Of a stretch of DNA of 64,000 nucleotides, positions 1 through 10,860 are shown piece by piece. Made by a program: the position numbers and the translations under genes. How positions within the stretch are numbered: the stretch's first letter is position 1; every line of letters begins with the position of its first letter. Origin of the DNA: Dryococelus australis (Eukaryota; Arthropoda; Insecta; Phasmatodea; Phasmatidae); NCBI GenBank assembly GCA_029891345.1, contig CM056993.1, positions 110,103,800-110,167,799 of the forward strand, written 5' to 3'. The notes under the pieces are model-generated. The model made no database searches. It was given only the letters and a program-made list of their open reading frames with translations, and was not told the origin of the DNA.

Positions 1-360
1 AAACCTACAGGCACAAGCCCATCTGGAATGCCCGAAAACAAACAAGTCTGCAAAAGCAGAGAAACCCCAAGAAAAGAAGGTCAAGGCACCATCACCGACA
101 CTGCCAGTGCGTAATCTCCTGAATTTTGGTTTTTTGTCCCGGCTATCACTTTCACAAGGATTGCCCAATATGGCCGGCGCCACGCGCTTGCACGGAAGAA
201 GTTGCACCAACTGATGGTCCGTGGCCCATTCCGAACCAGTAGTAGGGATCCTCCCAGTCTGGAAATGCAGACGCCGGTTGATTAAAAGGGCCAACCCCAC
301 TGGAACCAAAGGGCCTGTAATCCAACTAATGGATGAAGAAGCAGAACCAGTGTAGGCACC
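1..360 (+). pseudogene. Ty3/gypsy-1 gag C-terminal part with zinc knuckle (broken)
   Basis: The window opens inside the gag gene of an LTR retrotransposon; its 5' LTR and capsid lie upstream of base 1. Around bases 118-175 one frame reads as a zinc knuckle ending C-P-G-Y-H-F-H-K-D-C, the nucleocapsid-like module that binds element RNA. The first cysteine of the CX2C pair is not readable in frame, so the knuckle is damaged. The same CPGYH signature recurs in the element at 11.4 kb and a variant at 40.5 kb, which ties the three to related lineages. Reading frames shift several times before the protease, so no protein can be made. Family assignment rests on continuity with the downstream pol domains. 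Confidence 0.7.
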
Positions 361-720
361 ACATGTCGAAGTCATATAAACAATCAAAGTGTTGTAGCAC
401 TGCTGGATTTCGCCGCCACCGGAAACTTTGTACGTAATGACCTTCTTACCACAGAACAATGTAAATCCGTACGTCATCAATTGAAAACAGTTCACATGAC
501 CAAACCTGACTGCACCCTCACCATGGATGGGCGGATAACCCTGAGTTTAACCATTCAGAAAATAACCAGCATGGCAGAATTCATTGTGGCCCCCTGACTC
601 CAGAAAATGGTCATCCTCGGCCACTCGTGGCTCCGCCAACAACAATGTGTAATGGACCACGGTCAGCGCAATGTCTACCTAGGCCACAAACACAGTCTCA
701 GTCAATTGGCAGCATAGCTC
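360..720 (+). pseudogene. Ty3/gypsy-1 aspartic protease (dead)
   Basis: This segment encodes the retropepsin-like protease that would cut Gag-Pol. The active-site block is at bases 403-425 and reads L-D-F-A-A-T-G-N-F, where the family motif is L-D-[S/T]-G-A-T. The aspartate is kept but the S/T and G beside it are lost, so catalysis is not expected. The later flap and end region (V-I-L-G-H-S-W-L-R, about bases 608-640) is clear, with one in-frame stop just before it. It lies between gag and RT in normal Ty3/gypsy order. Confidence 0.7.
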
Positions 721-920
721 ACAAACCGTAACCATCCTGCCGCTGCTAGCAACAGAAATAAACCATGACCTGGACGACTATAAATTCCAACAGTATAAGC
801 AAGTTTTGGATGAGCACGTGGAGGCATTCGGATCAAAAGGAATGCTACGCCAGACGAGACCATACAACACGAAATATGGCTCATCACAAGCAAGTCGACA
901 TACAACGGTCCATATAGAGT

Positions 921-1560
921 GTGAGTATGGTGCAGCCAACTGATTATGGAGCATATAAAAGAAATGACACAACAGGGCATCATCGAATTGTCAAATTCAC
1001 CGTGCAACTCACATGTTGTTCTGTTTTCAAAGAAAGATGGACTGTTGCGGTTCTGTGTAAATTACAAGGCCCTGAATTACATCACCCATCCCATCGCTCC
1101 ACCAGCCATCAATTTGGCCCATACTCTAAGGGATATTGGAGAGGCTCAAATCTTCAGTACCCTTGACCTGCAGTTGGGGTACTGGCAAATAGCAGTACAT
1201 CCGGACAGCTGACGTTACACCGCTTTTACTAGCCCAGAAGGGGAAACACTACAGTTTTGAGTTATGCCCTTTGGGCTGTAAAATACACCCGCAACGGTCA
1301 CGAGACTTATATTATCTGAAGTTCTAATCGGATACGTTGGACAGTTCTACTTTGTGTATCTCGATGACATCATTATATACTCTACGACCTGGAGGTAACA
1401 CCTAACACACCTCCAACAAGTTCTCAAGCGCCTCAAGATCCACGGAATGACCGCCAAATCATCAAAGAGCCACTTTGGGAAAACATGAATAAACTATCTC
1501 GGACACGTGGTTTCGTCAAGCGGCAACTTTCCCCACGTGAACTCTATACTAGCCATCCAA
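921..1560 (+). pseudogene. Ty3/gypsy-1 reverse transcriptase (frameshifted)
   Basis: Reverse transcriptase that would copy element RNA into cDNA. Visible blocks in order: the N-terminal S-N-S-P-x-N-S-H-V-V-L and S-K-K-D-G region (about 985-1040), F-C-V-N-Y-K-A-L-N (1052-1080), T-L-D-L-x-x-G-Y-W-Q-I-A-V-H (1160-1200), M-P-F-G-L (1265-1280) and the catalytic Y-L-D-D box at 1357-1368, which is intact. Stops occur after the H-P-D-S block (1210), at the end of the L-Q-F block, in M-P-F-G-L and again after YLDD, with frame changes. The order and spacing fit Ty3/gypsy RT. It is 5' of RNase H, as expected for the superfamily. Confidence 0.85.
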
Positions 1561-1582
1561 CAAAAAGCCACTCTGGCGGTTC

Positions 1583-2140
1583 TTGGGGCTTTGTAATTGG
1601 CTATGTGACTTTGTACCAGACATCACCAGTTTTATGGCACCCTTGTACCTCCTACTGGAGAAAGAAGCAAGATGGAGATGGGGATCAGAACATTGCGCGT
1701 TGTTTCAAGCCTTAATGAAGAGCTTCCAGAGTATAAAGCAGCTTCACCGACCCCAAGGGGAGGGACCTCTAATTCTCCAGACAGAAGCCTGCCAAAGTGG
1801 CCTTGGCACCATACTTTACCAAGAGAATGAAGGAGGCGACCTGCAGGTATATGCCAGCACCCGCCTAAATGCAGCCGAACAATGCTACCATATCAACGAA
1901 ACAAACAAGAGTACCTGGCTGTCATGTGGGTGGTGCAGGAAGTACCGGTACTACTTGGAAGGGACTCACTTCATTCTCTGCACCGACAGTAAGGCGTTAC
2001 GATGGCTGTGGGAATCTAAAGCTGTGAAGGCAAAGCTTGGGATATGGGACATGTTCCTGACCGAATTCGACTTTCAGGTACAGCATTGTTTCGGGAAATT
2101 AAACTATTTACCGAATGCCCTGTCCAGCCAACCTGATTAG
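1583..2140 (+). pseudogene. Ty3/gypsy-1 RT thumb and RNase H
   Basis: A 185-codon open stretch covering the end of RT (L-C-N-W-L, P-D-I-T-S-F-M-A-P-L) and the RNase H domain that would remove the RNA strand after first-strand synthesis. The first acidic motif reads L-Q-T-E-A where the family has T-D-A-S, a conservative D to E change; the later C-T-D-S-K-A-L motif (about residues 132-138) keeps its aspartate. The domain ends with the G-K-x-N-x-L-P-N-A-L-S pattern typical of this superfamily (D to N in the P-D-A-L-S box). It is the longest open piece of this element, so decay is patchy. Confidence 0.85.
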
Positions 2141-2173
2141 GACCTCGCCGAGAAAGCAGACAAATGGGACCAC

Positions 2174-3188
2174 ATGGTACCACCCCAGCTGCTGGAAGTC
2201 AGTCCGGGAGAGCAGAACCGTCTGCTACAGCTGCAAATCAGCAGGGACCAGATCGCCGCCCACCAACAATGGGACCTGGAAATACAAGCGCTACCCAAGA
2301 TGCACCCTAAATGCTTTGAGGTCTGGAACGATGTAGTGTGGTCCCGCAACTGTCAACCTGGGGCAAAATGGAGGATATGGGTACCTAAAGCCTTCCGCGC
2401 CGATATCTGCCACCACTATCACGATCACCCGGAGGCCACTCACCCAGGCACCAAGGAAACACTAGCAGATATAGCCAGCCGGTATATCTGGTACGGGATG
2501 AGAGCAGGGAATTCCAACAATATCTGAGAAGCTGTGAGAAGTGTTGCAGAAGAAAGGCGTACCCAGTACCGCCTCCAATGGCCAATCCTCATTGCCTGCA
2601 GGCTCCATGGACACACGTGAAGCGGACTTGATGGGCCCGTATCCACGAAGCACCCGTGGCAACCGCTACGTACTCATTGTTACTGACCTATTTTCCCACT
2701 GGGTAGAAGCATTTCCCCTACCCAGCCAAGAAACTCACCACATAATTGGGAAATTCGAGGCAGAAATTTTCCGTAGGTAGAATACCAATAATGCCTCCTA
2801 ACGGACAATGGAACACAGTTCACCTGCCGTAAGTACTCGCTGCCTACGAAGAAGGAGTGGTGGAGACATGGACTACCCTACCATACCACTCACAAGAAAA
2901 TCCCACTGAAAAGAGGAATCGGGAGATAAAGAAAATCCTGCACCTTAGCGTTGGGGATGGCCACAAACATTGTGATAGGCACATCCCGAAAATACTGTTT
3001 GCCCTACGACGAAGGACAAACGAAGCCACCAATACCAGCCCAAGTTAACTCCTCTTACGGATCACCTGACGCCGACCCGAGGATTGGCAGTGAGAAAGTT
3101 TCCCATCCAAACTACTGCAGCCAGAGATGTTCGTCTAGCGGCTGTAGCCCGCGCAGACGCAGTGACAGAAACCCAGGAGCGGTATATT
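2174..3188 (+). pseudogene. Ty3/gypsy-1 integrase, interrupted at its 3' side
   Basis: Integrase that would insert cDNA into the genome. Read across three frames: the zinc-binding H-H-Y-H-x-H region and R-Y-I-W-Y-G block (about 2408-2500), the C-x2-C pair (about 2535-2550), the first catalytic aspartate in V-T-D-L-F-S-H-W-V-E (about 2680-2710), the second in L-T-D-N-G-T-Q-F (about 2800-2822) and the catalytic glutamate region P-T-E-K-R-N-R-E-I-K-K (about 2902-2935). Several stops and frameshifts separate these. The reading frame is cut at 3188 by the hAT insertion and resumes at 7064. Confidence 0.8.
3181..3188. repeat. hAT-1 target-site duplication, left copy
   Basis: GGTATATT immediately before the left terminal inverted repeat. 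The identical octamer follows the right terminus at 7056-7063. An 8-bp duplication is the hallmark of hAT transposition. Both copies are perfect, which suggests an insertion younger than the retroelement it split. Confidence 0.95.
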
Positions 3189-4010
3189 CAGTGGCATAGC
3201 GTTTTTGGGGGCGGCCCGCCCTGGGCGGCACTTTTAGAAGGCGGCAAAATTTCACAATAAATAATAATAATATCTTGAAAATATTTGAACCATTTCATAT
3301 TTTTTTCGCACCTACGATTCGGACCGATTGAAATGAGCACAGAATTTTTCATTACTTATTCTGTGACGAAATCGGGGAATCCCCTTTCTTTAAATGAATG
3401 TATAATAATGACATCTTGCTCAGTGTAGCGATTGGCAACACCGTCTGTACTGACTTGCAGGGATTCCCCGTATTTTATTTTGTGCTTGGATTGTTTATGA
3501 CTAATATTCAGCGAAAATGACTTCTATCATATAAAGAATAGTGTTCAATATTGTATAATAACACCTGCAAATTAGGTTACAGTACGGGTAAGTCCCTTCA
3601 GGGAAGTCCATGAGTGATGCTTTGACAATTCAAAGAAAGTTTGATTGATGGATCGTCAGTTGGCCAATTCACATTAACTTAATCGTATCGTATATATGTA
3701 TACACTTTCCAAACTGTGATTTCAGTGCTCATAAGTACGTGTTGTGATTGTTAAATTATTGAACTTTGTTGAAAAATTGTATTGTTTGTGTACGTATACA
3801 TTCAACTATGTGAGTATTAAATATTTTATTTACGTTTTTTATTTATGTAATTGTATGTTTGACTATCTGCTATGTTGTTTAAGCTTTAATTTATTAGTAA
3901 TTATTTTGAAATGTTCTACGATAGTTTCGTTTACGACTCCAACTTGTACTTTTATTATTTATTATATATAAGTGTCAATAATTATTTATTTTTTTGTTTT
4001 AGCATCAAAA

Positions 4011-4547
4011 ATGAAAAGAGTAAATGAAAGTTGGGCATCTTACCATAATAAAAGAAGAGCTAAGTTGGAAAATATTAGAAAAAATGAAGGGGCTTTACTT
4101 AAATACGTGAAAAGTCCTGTTCCTGAGAGTCAGATTCCACGTTGGGCTTAAATTCATCAAAGACAACTGGGCCTTCAAACCCAGAACAAGCTAAAAAAAA
4201 TACAAGAACTTGACACTGTTGATCTGGTACCTGTTAGAAATGTTGACATTGTTCCTGAAGGTCAAATTCCAACAACATGTACTCAATTAGAGTCTGCATC
4301 TGTATGTCTAGACATGGATTTTGATAGTTTAGAAACAGAGACTGATACAGCATCGGCATTGTCTGCTATTCAATACCAAAACTTGGACGATATTGGAAAA
4401 TGGCCTGAACACATAGATGAAAATATGCGATTGCATCTCATTCAGCAAGGCCAGGAAGTTGTTCAGCATATCAATACTAACTTCGCCGAAGCGTCAACAG
4501 TAACACCTTTTAGATTCGTGCTCTTTAACATCAAAAGGAGAGACTAG
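4011..4547 (+). pseudogene. hAT-1 transposase N-terminal part
   Basis: N-terminal, basic and low-complexity part of the transposase. The ATG at 4011 follows a pyrimidine-rich run ending in TTTTAG at about 3990-4003, which looks like a splice acceptor, so the transposase may originally have been spliced. The first 45 codons (M-K-R-V-N-E-S-W ...) end in a stop at 4149; after a short frame change a 77-codon open frame from 4314 carries an acidic region followed by I-G-K-W-P-E-H-I. Such a W-P leader precedes the TTF-type zinc finger in this transposase family. It cannot give a continuous protein. Confidence 0.7.
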
Positions 4548-5136
4548 ACGGCTGACCCAGGAATGGTTTTACCGCACATTGACTAACGGCGAAAAAGTTT
4601 TACATACTTGGATGGCTTATTCTCCTTCCAAAGCATCATTATTTTGCTTTTGCTGTCGTTTATTTGAGAACGTAAACACACCGAATGGATCAAAGTTTTG
4701 CTCATCTGATGGATTTAATACTTGGTGGAAATTAAATCCTATGTTTTCAAGTCACGAATCAAGTGCACTACACAACCAAAATTATTGCAAATGGAAGGAG
4801 TTGGAGAGCAGACTTCAAAAAGGACAGAATATTGACAAGAAAGAGCAAAACTTAGTGGCAAAGGAAACAAAAAAATTGCAATAAATTCTTATGACAATGT
4901 TTGATATTATAAAATTCCTTGCCAAACAAAATTTGGCTTTACGTGGCCATACAGAAAACGACACCAGTGTTAATAGAGGAAACTTTTTAGAATTGGTGCA
5001 TTTAATTGCAAAGTACGATCCTGTCCTTCGTGAAAATCTTGTAAGACCTCAAATGTGTGGCACAATTTCAATCACGTATATGTCACCAGAAATCCAAAAC
5101 GAATTTATTGCAATTTTGGGAAACAAAGTTCGCTAA
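4540..5136 (+). pseudogene. hAT-1 transposase TTF-type zinc finger and start of DUF4371
   Basis: Encodes the DNA-binding TTF-type finger: R-L-T-Q-E-W-F-Y-R, then W-M-A-Y-S-P-S-K, F-C-F-C-C-R-L-F (about 4640-4665), F-N-T-W-W-K-L-N and H-E-S-S-A-L-H-N (about 4755-4780). After one stop at 4882 the frame continues from 4891 as F-L-A-K-Q-N-L-A-L-R-G-H-x-E, the conserved start of the catalytic DUF4371 region, through L-A-K-Y-D-P-V-L. The finger should recognise the terminal repeats of the element. Stops at 4882 and 5134 show it is inactive. Confidence 0.85.
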
Positions 5137-6129
5137 CATATCATTGGACAAATAAAAAAGGCTAAGTAGTATTCGATTATATTCGACAGCACTCCAGACA
5201 TTTCTCATAAAGATCAAACAAGCCAGGTATTAAGATGCGTAATGATTGAAAATCAGGAAGTACAAGTAGTGGAATCTTTTATAGATTTCATTGAAACAAA
5301 AGATAAAACTGCTGAAGGAATTTCAAAGATGATTTTGAGCAAGCTTAAAGCTGATGGCCTTGATATAAGCAACTGTAGAGGCCAAGCATATGATAATTCT
5401 GCTGCTGTTATGGCTGGAAGGCATTCAGGAGTTCAGCAAAGAATTAAAGAAATAAATCCCAAAGTTGAATTCGTACTTTGCTCAAATCATTCGTTAAACC
5501 TGGTTTGTTTACACGCTGCCTCAGTTGAGGCGAGTTCAGTAACTTTTTTCGGCACATTAGAACGTTGCTATTCATTTTTTTCCTTGTCCACACATCGTTG
5601 GGAAGTTCTGAAAGCAGCTACAGGCAAAAGTTTAAAAAGGGTTCAAGACACGCGGTGGAGTGCAAGAGGCGATGCCGTAAAAATGACATGGCATCATTAC
5701 AAAGACATTCTTGTCACTTTGGAAAAACTGACAGAGGCAGGTGAAAGCTTAAACACAAGAACAGATGCAGGAACTTTGCTAGTTACGATGCAGTCATTTT
5801 CCTTTCTTTGTTTCTTGGGCCTCTGGCAACCGGTGCTACATGAAGTGAATGATGCACAAAAATATTTACAAACAAAGGGACTTGACATAAGACTGTGCGC
5901 TCAGAAAGTAAATGCTTTGCAGATGATACTGATAGAGAAACGAGAAGAATGGGCAGATGGCGCTGTAAGTTATGCAAAAAATATTAGTAAAGAACTTGGC
6001 ATTTCCATGGAACCTCAGAGGCGCATAACAAGAAGGAACATTTTTGATGACGGAACCAGAGATGCTAACTTGTCTTGTGAAAATGAGTTGAGACGGAAGC
6101 TGTTTTTTCGTTTGATAGAATCATTGTAG
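5136..6129 (+). pseudogene. hAT-1 transposase catalytic core
   Basis: RNase H-like catalytic region, open for 295 codons from 5242. The first acidic motif F-D-S-T-P-D-I-S-H (about 5180-5205) lies just before that open frame and is followed by Q-V-L-R-C-V. The next motif C-R-G-Q-A-Y-D-N-S-A-A-V-M-A-G (about 5375-5420) carries the second aspartate, and C-x-N-H-S-L-N-L-V follows at about 5480-5506. R-W-E-V-L, D-T-R-W-S-A-R (about 5648-5668) belong to the insertion domain. A stop at 6127 ends it. The core is unusually well kept compared with other elements in the window. Confidence 0.88.
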
Positions 6130-6612
6130 AAATTCGTGAGCGTTTTCAGCAGCTACAGAAATTGGCGGATAAGTTTGCTTATCTAACGCCTGCTATATTA
6201 CTAGATTCGGACGACACTAAATGTAATCTAAGACTACGCATCTGCCGAAATTGACGAGCAGGACTTCAAGCTGGAACGACTTCGACTGCGGACTTTTATT
6301 GCTGCCACAGGCAACGAAAATAAATTAATTAATGCGGACTCACTTGAAGTATTAAAATTTATTGTGAAATCCAAGCTGGAAGATACTCTGCCCAATATTA
6401 TAATAATGCTCCAAATATTCTTCACAATTGCCATAAGCAATGCCAGCTGGTAGAGAAGTTTTTCAAAATTGAAATTGATCAAAAATTATTTAAGATCAAC
6501 AATGAGTACTTTAAGGCTAACCAATCTGGCTATCTTGTCTATTGAGCCAGAGGTGTGTGATGCTATAGACATTGATAGTGCAATAAAAGACTTTGCTCTT
6601 AAAAAAAGTTGA
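6130..6612 (+). pseudogene. hAT-1 transposase C-terminal dimerisation domain
   Basis: Frameshifted remains of the hAT dimerisation domain, which holds transposase subunits together. A-S-W-stop-R-S-F-S-K-L-K at about 6440-6473 corresponds to the conserved A-S-x-E-R-S-F-S motif, with the glutamate codon now a stop. It continues as L-R-S-T-M-S-T-L-R-L-T-N-L-A-I-L-S-I-E (about 6490-6545) and D-I-D-S-A-I-K-D-F-A (about 6568-6597). The coding region ends near 6612 and about 440 bp of AT-rich DNA precede the right terminus. Confidence 0.85.
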
Positions 6613-7055
6613 CGAATAAAGTTTTAGTTAAAGACAGAAGTTTTGTTTTTAATTCTAACAAGTATATTATTTTTCAATAAAAATATAAATATTAATAGTA
6701 TTGTTCTAGTTCTAATTGGAAGTTGATTTGCGTTTTATATTCAATTCGCTAATAACTTAATCTTGTCGATCGTCAAGCAAGGTATAATCATAAGTGTTCT
6801 ATACCTGTTATATCAATGTAAGTGGTATACGCATAAGAATTTTTGTAATAAATGTGATTATTATATTGTAAAACACATATATATATATGACTTTTTTATT
6901 TGTAACCAGTACAATACACAATAATGATGACTGTTCTTGCCGAAAAGTTCTTTAGAATTACTGTATATTATAGTCTTTTAAATTGAAATACCTAAATAAG
7001 AGGGCGGCAAAATTTTCTTCCGCGCCGGACGGCTGACACCCACGCTACCCCACTG

Positions 7056-7063
7056 GGTATATT
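7056..7063. repeat. hAT-1 target-site duplication, right copy
   Basis: GGTATATT directly after the right terminus (ending CCCCACTG) of hAT-1, identical to 3181-3188. Removing 3189-7063 would rejoin the gypsy-1 integrase frame (…E-R-Y-I-Q…). Confidence 0.95.
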
Positions 7064-7656
7064 CAATGCAAGTTTTACCCGCAATTTCGAACGGGCACTC
7101 TGTCATTCATTAATGGGGAGTCTGTATTCCTGCAACTCCATCATCTCAGTATAGCTAGTACACAGTTTAGCGTAGGTCGTGCTGGAAGATGTGAAGATCC
7201 ATATAGGGTAGTCGGTCGGCGTGATAACGTTTACTGAGTGGAAGACCTTCGGGGACGTATCCGCATAGCAGCGCAAGGATAAATCCAGTCCTTCCCCACG
7301 AGAACTCGGAACCTGGTGTGTAAGGAGCAGCCTTCGTAATCTCCAAAGCATCAGAGAAGTTGGACCAACCCACGTTTACTGTGCTCATGGGTCCAATGAA
7401 AAATCTAGTGCCCTTAGCAGCAACCACAGCCAGCCAAGGAACGAGCTGTCTGCCACCAAATTGGTCTAAGGGCCCTCCAAGAACAGCGGGGCCGGCGAGC
7501 CGTACACTGCCTTTCAACCCCCACCAAGTTCAAAAACAAGATGGAAACCTGAGGGGGAAAGTGGGCCCCAACCACTAATGAGTTATTGTGGCGTAGTTCG
7601 CTAGATAGGGAAAAACGACCATGGCCACCGAGCCCTATTTACGAAGGGGGGAAATG
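7064..7656 (+). pseudogene. Ty3/gypsy-1 integrase C-terminal part and polypurine tract
   Basis: Continuation of the integrase gene beyond the hAT insertion. The plus-strand frame reads R-Y-I-Q then a G-x-L-S-F-I-N-G block, L-H-H-L-S (about 7136-7150), A-S-T-x-F-S and V-E-D-L-R-G (about 7238-7256), which match the C-terminal domain that follows the catalytic core in this lineage. Stops are frequent. A purine run at about 7643-7656 (GAAGGGGGGAAA) fits the polypurine tract that primes plus-strand synthesis next to the 3' LTR. Confidence 0.65.
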
Positions 7657-8225
7657 CTGGGCATCCAGTCTACGCATCAACCTGCCCATCGAAGCTATAC
7701 TCGTCAAGGCAGCAAGTACTAAAGTACTACGAACCACTGCTAGATCTCGCTAGAGAGCTATGCTTCCCCCCCCCCCCCCCGGGGCTCATCAACACTGTTC
7801 ATTGCGCAGAGTGCTGAAATAGGGTGTCTACTCCATCTGCAGCTGCTCACGTGGCTCCACTCCACACTATAGGGAGACATGAAACCTGCCTTTCACCTCA
7901 CGGATGTGGTTTTGAAGACCAAATCCTTTTTTCCAGATGTAGGGGACTTGAGAAAAAAGTGTAACAGGTGCTAATTGCCTCTGGGCCTTTGAAAGAGCTG
8001 ACTCCTGCCCTCATAGCCGCCATTGGACAGCTCGTTCCCAATGGACAAGCCCAAGCTCTGTGACACCTACTTATCCCAATCACACCTGAGTCACGCTTAA
8101 GTCAGGAGGTACACCTGTGGCTCACAGAGTACCTCAGGAGTCCTTATCAGCATCCGACAGCATCCATCGTGTATCTCAAGTCTGTTGCTCTGTCCCCATT
8201 GACCTGCACAACACCTAGCTATAGT
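7657..8225 (+). repeat. Putative 3' LTR of Ty3/gypsy-1
   Basis: Sequence starts TGCTGGGC right after the purine tract and stays GC-richer than its flank until about 8220, where composition drops to AT-rich host-like DNA. It holds a 15-base poly-C run (7766-7780) followed by GGGG. The 5' LTR is outside the window, so length and end cannot be checked by comparison; the right border is a guess. Confidence 0.45.
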
Positions 8226-10130
8226 TGATTCACGATAAATTGGGCTTTTTGTGAAGCTCTGCCAAATTTCTACTTTTGGTTACTGATTACGTATCCTTCC
8301 GCTACACGTAAACATAAACACTGCCATGTGACTTCTACTTTTATAACTGTCAAATGTGTCTGTTGCTGTTTACAACTGTTCAAAGAATTATGTCATATTG
8401 TAGAAACCATTTCCTACGAATGTTCACAATGTAGGCCTATGACAATATTTAGGTCAGCTTTATAACTATTTGTTACAATATAGAGCGTTACATATAATAC
8501 ACATTAATATTTTGCCACAACGGTGTTTGTTTCAACAGTGGCCTAAACAACACTAGTATTTAACCTGTTGTTATTAATATGTGTATGGAATATAAATTAA
8601 AACAAAGGGACAACCAGTCCAACAAAACGACGCAGTAAATTCAAGCATGCAACTCGTGTATCTTATTTATTGTACATCGACAAACTTAAAAGATAGTGGT
8701 GAACACACAAACACATAGGCCTGCCGTAACATTTATTCCACTAATATTTACATGTATTGGTACTTACTGGTTTTTAGGTTTATTTTATTATTTATTTAAA
8801 TTTATTTGGGTGGGCTTAGTATTTCGTTGGGATTGTTGCAGACATTCAAATCACAGAAACGTAAACTCGTTACACAACTGTTTTCCAAAAACCTAGCGCA
8901 AAGGTACAACGTTGTGATAAACAGACGTGAAGGTAAATAATTAATTTCATCATAACATCAGTTTATGGTTAAAATGTATAAATTTTGCACATATTTGAAA
9001 TCAACACACACACCTGGCCTATGTAATGATTACAAAGCAGCCACCACGCCCTTTCATACATAACGATCACAACACATTTCACTCTGCCGTAGAAACACAT
9101 ATTTATCACAACATTGTGACTTCCGTAGGATGTTTCAAAAACACGAGTACGAACTTGGCGCTTCATTGAGAAACATGCAGTGTCATTGTATGTCACCCGC
9201 CGCTGCCATATTGGGAACGCTTTCAACACCATGTCTGCCAACCTGCTGGATTTGTAAGTGTCGCACAACGAGCTGTGTCGTGCCATCGCATCTAAAATAT
9301 GTTGTTGCATCTAAATAGCATATAATAGATATTTAAACAATATAATCTCGTTTCAGTTGTAAATTACGAACTCAGACATCATTACTGTTACTGTAATTAG
9401 TATGAGATGTGCTAAAAAAGTATACCTTTTCCTACACAGGTGGTACAATCTTCCCGAGAGAGAAGAGAGACAGAGAACGAGAGAGACACGCTCTGCTTCG
9501 CTTATTGAACCTTTATTCCGTACGGAAAAAAACACCAGCCTACACACAGGAATTTGTGTGAATATTTTTAACTGCAGCAATGAAATGTGTTTCCGTCAGT
9601 GCTACCTGACAATTCAAATATATCAATTGGCAATGTTTAACTTACAAATAGTATACATAAAACGAGGTTAAAAAATATTATAACTGTGAACTATTTCTTA
9701 CCGTCCATTGCCAACTCGTCACTGCTCTCGCTGTTGTTAATTCATATTTAATATGAAATAAATACTAAAAATTATATAAGATACTATGGTAAAGTTTCAT
9801 GTATTCAATAATACAGTACTCTAAAGTTAATCACCGTGTTAAATACTTGTGGGATACAAGTTAATGGAAAAACAGGTTGACAAAACGCCTAGGGTGATTT
9901 TTCAAAGGTTCGATTCGAAAAGGCAGAAGAAAGAGTGAATGGATTATATCAGCACATTGAAGCGCTTGCAGCATTACACGTACAGTCGTTTTGCAAACAT
10001 CTCATCCAAACACAAGTAACGTCAATAGCCCAGGTATACCACCCAAATCACAGAACGTGAAGTGAAAGATTACATTGGCAGAACCTGACTTCTGCCGGTA
10101 AGCTACCAGGCCAGTTCTCTACACTGGGAA
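8226..10130. other. Unique-looking AT-rich DNA, no firm gene
   Basis: No transposon protein or terminal repeat was recognised. The only coding hint is the candidate first exon at 9130-9255 listed separately. A GA-rich patch with repeated GAGA lies at 9455-9490. The rest carries no sustained open frame. Confidence 0.5.
9130..9255 (+). CDS. Candidate first exon (weak)
   Basis: The block 9180-9300 is richer in GC and CpG than its neighbours, as promoters and first exons often are. An ATG at 9233 has a good Kozak context (A at -3) and opens M-S-A-N-L-L-D, then the sequence continues TTTGTAAGTG, a near-perfect splice donor with the cut after 9255. A longer frame from 9130 covers the same stretch. 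No matching next exon could be fixed, because gypsy-2 occupies 10.2-13.0 kb. It may be chance; only transcript data can settle it. Confidence 0.25.
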
Positions 10131-10249
10131 GGCCCTAGTACCACATAGGGACTGATTTACTGTAAGAACCCCACAAGAATAGGGTGTGCCTGATTTAGCA
10201 CCAGACAAAAATCTATCTCCACCTGACGTAGCATCTCATAGTCGACAGG

Positions 10250-10860
10250 GTGTCACACGTCAAAGGAAGGGGTAGAGAGTTTTTCTGGTGCCCTTCCTTT
10301 GACGAGACAGTATGAACAAATCAGCCCTGCCTCTTTCAAGTGCCAAACAGACTTTGGGAAGTCTCCTAAACACCCTGTGGTGCCCAAGCTATAATAGAGA
10401 TGTCGACAGCTTAAGAAAACGAGCACAAGCGCGAGTGCTCTAACACAGCCGCAACCGAACGCGAGCACTGTTCACGACTAAATTGTCCTGGTACAGGGAT
10501 GCACTGGATTCAGCGCTCACTGCCAACAATGACATTACTATTCCTGCCTCGGCTGGGCAGACAAACCTCGTTATACGGACTGCCTGGAGTTCAGATGCAA
10601 GGATTGTAGAATCAGGCAGACTGAATTCTGTAATTTGATCACATGTTCGGACGCGGACATCATGCAGTTAGGTGCATCCTGTGTGGAGAAACTTACCGTC
10701 ATGCTTTCATCGGATGGCCCAACGAGCCTATCAATAGGCTCGGCGTGGTCTATCAATGTGAGATGTGTAAACGAGCTTCAGAGTACCGGCCATCAAATCT
10801 CGGACCGGCATCTTCGCAGTGTACCTCACTGCGCAGAACTACAGTTGCCAGAATTTGCGG
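10250..10860 (+). mobile_element. Ty3/gypsy-2 leader and start of gag
   Basis: Region upstream of the gypsy-2 capsid. One frame is largely open and basic (S-L-R-K-R-A-Q-A-R-V ...), but its stops and lack of motif prevent naming. The compact repeat CCTTTGACG / CGTCAAAGG at 10257-10303 forms a short palindrome. No 5' LTR boundary can be drawn without a second copy. Assigned to the element by continuity with the capsid coding region. Confidence 0.45.

Larger units (their letters stand above)
3189..7055 (+). mobile_element. hAT-1 DNA transposon, full length, 3,867 bp
   Basis: Left end begins CAGTGGCATAGCG; the reverse complement of the right end begins CAGTGGGGTAGCG, so the terminal inverted repeats agree at 11 of 13 positions. 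Flanked by the perfect octamer GGTATATT. Both ends also contain GGCGGCAAAATTT (near 3241 and 7004) in the same, not inverted, orientation. Inside lies a DUF4371/hAT-dimer type transposase on the plus strand, broken by several stops and shifts. Length and termini match complete hAT elements of the type that produced ZMYM1-like host genes. It sits inside the 3' part of the gypsy-1 pol gene. Confidence 0.93.
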
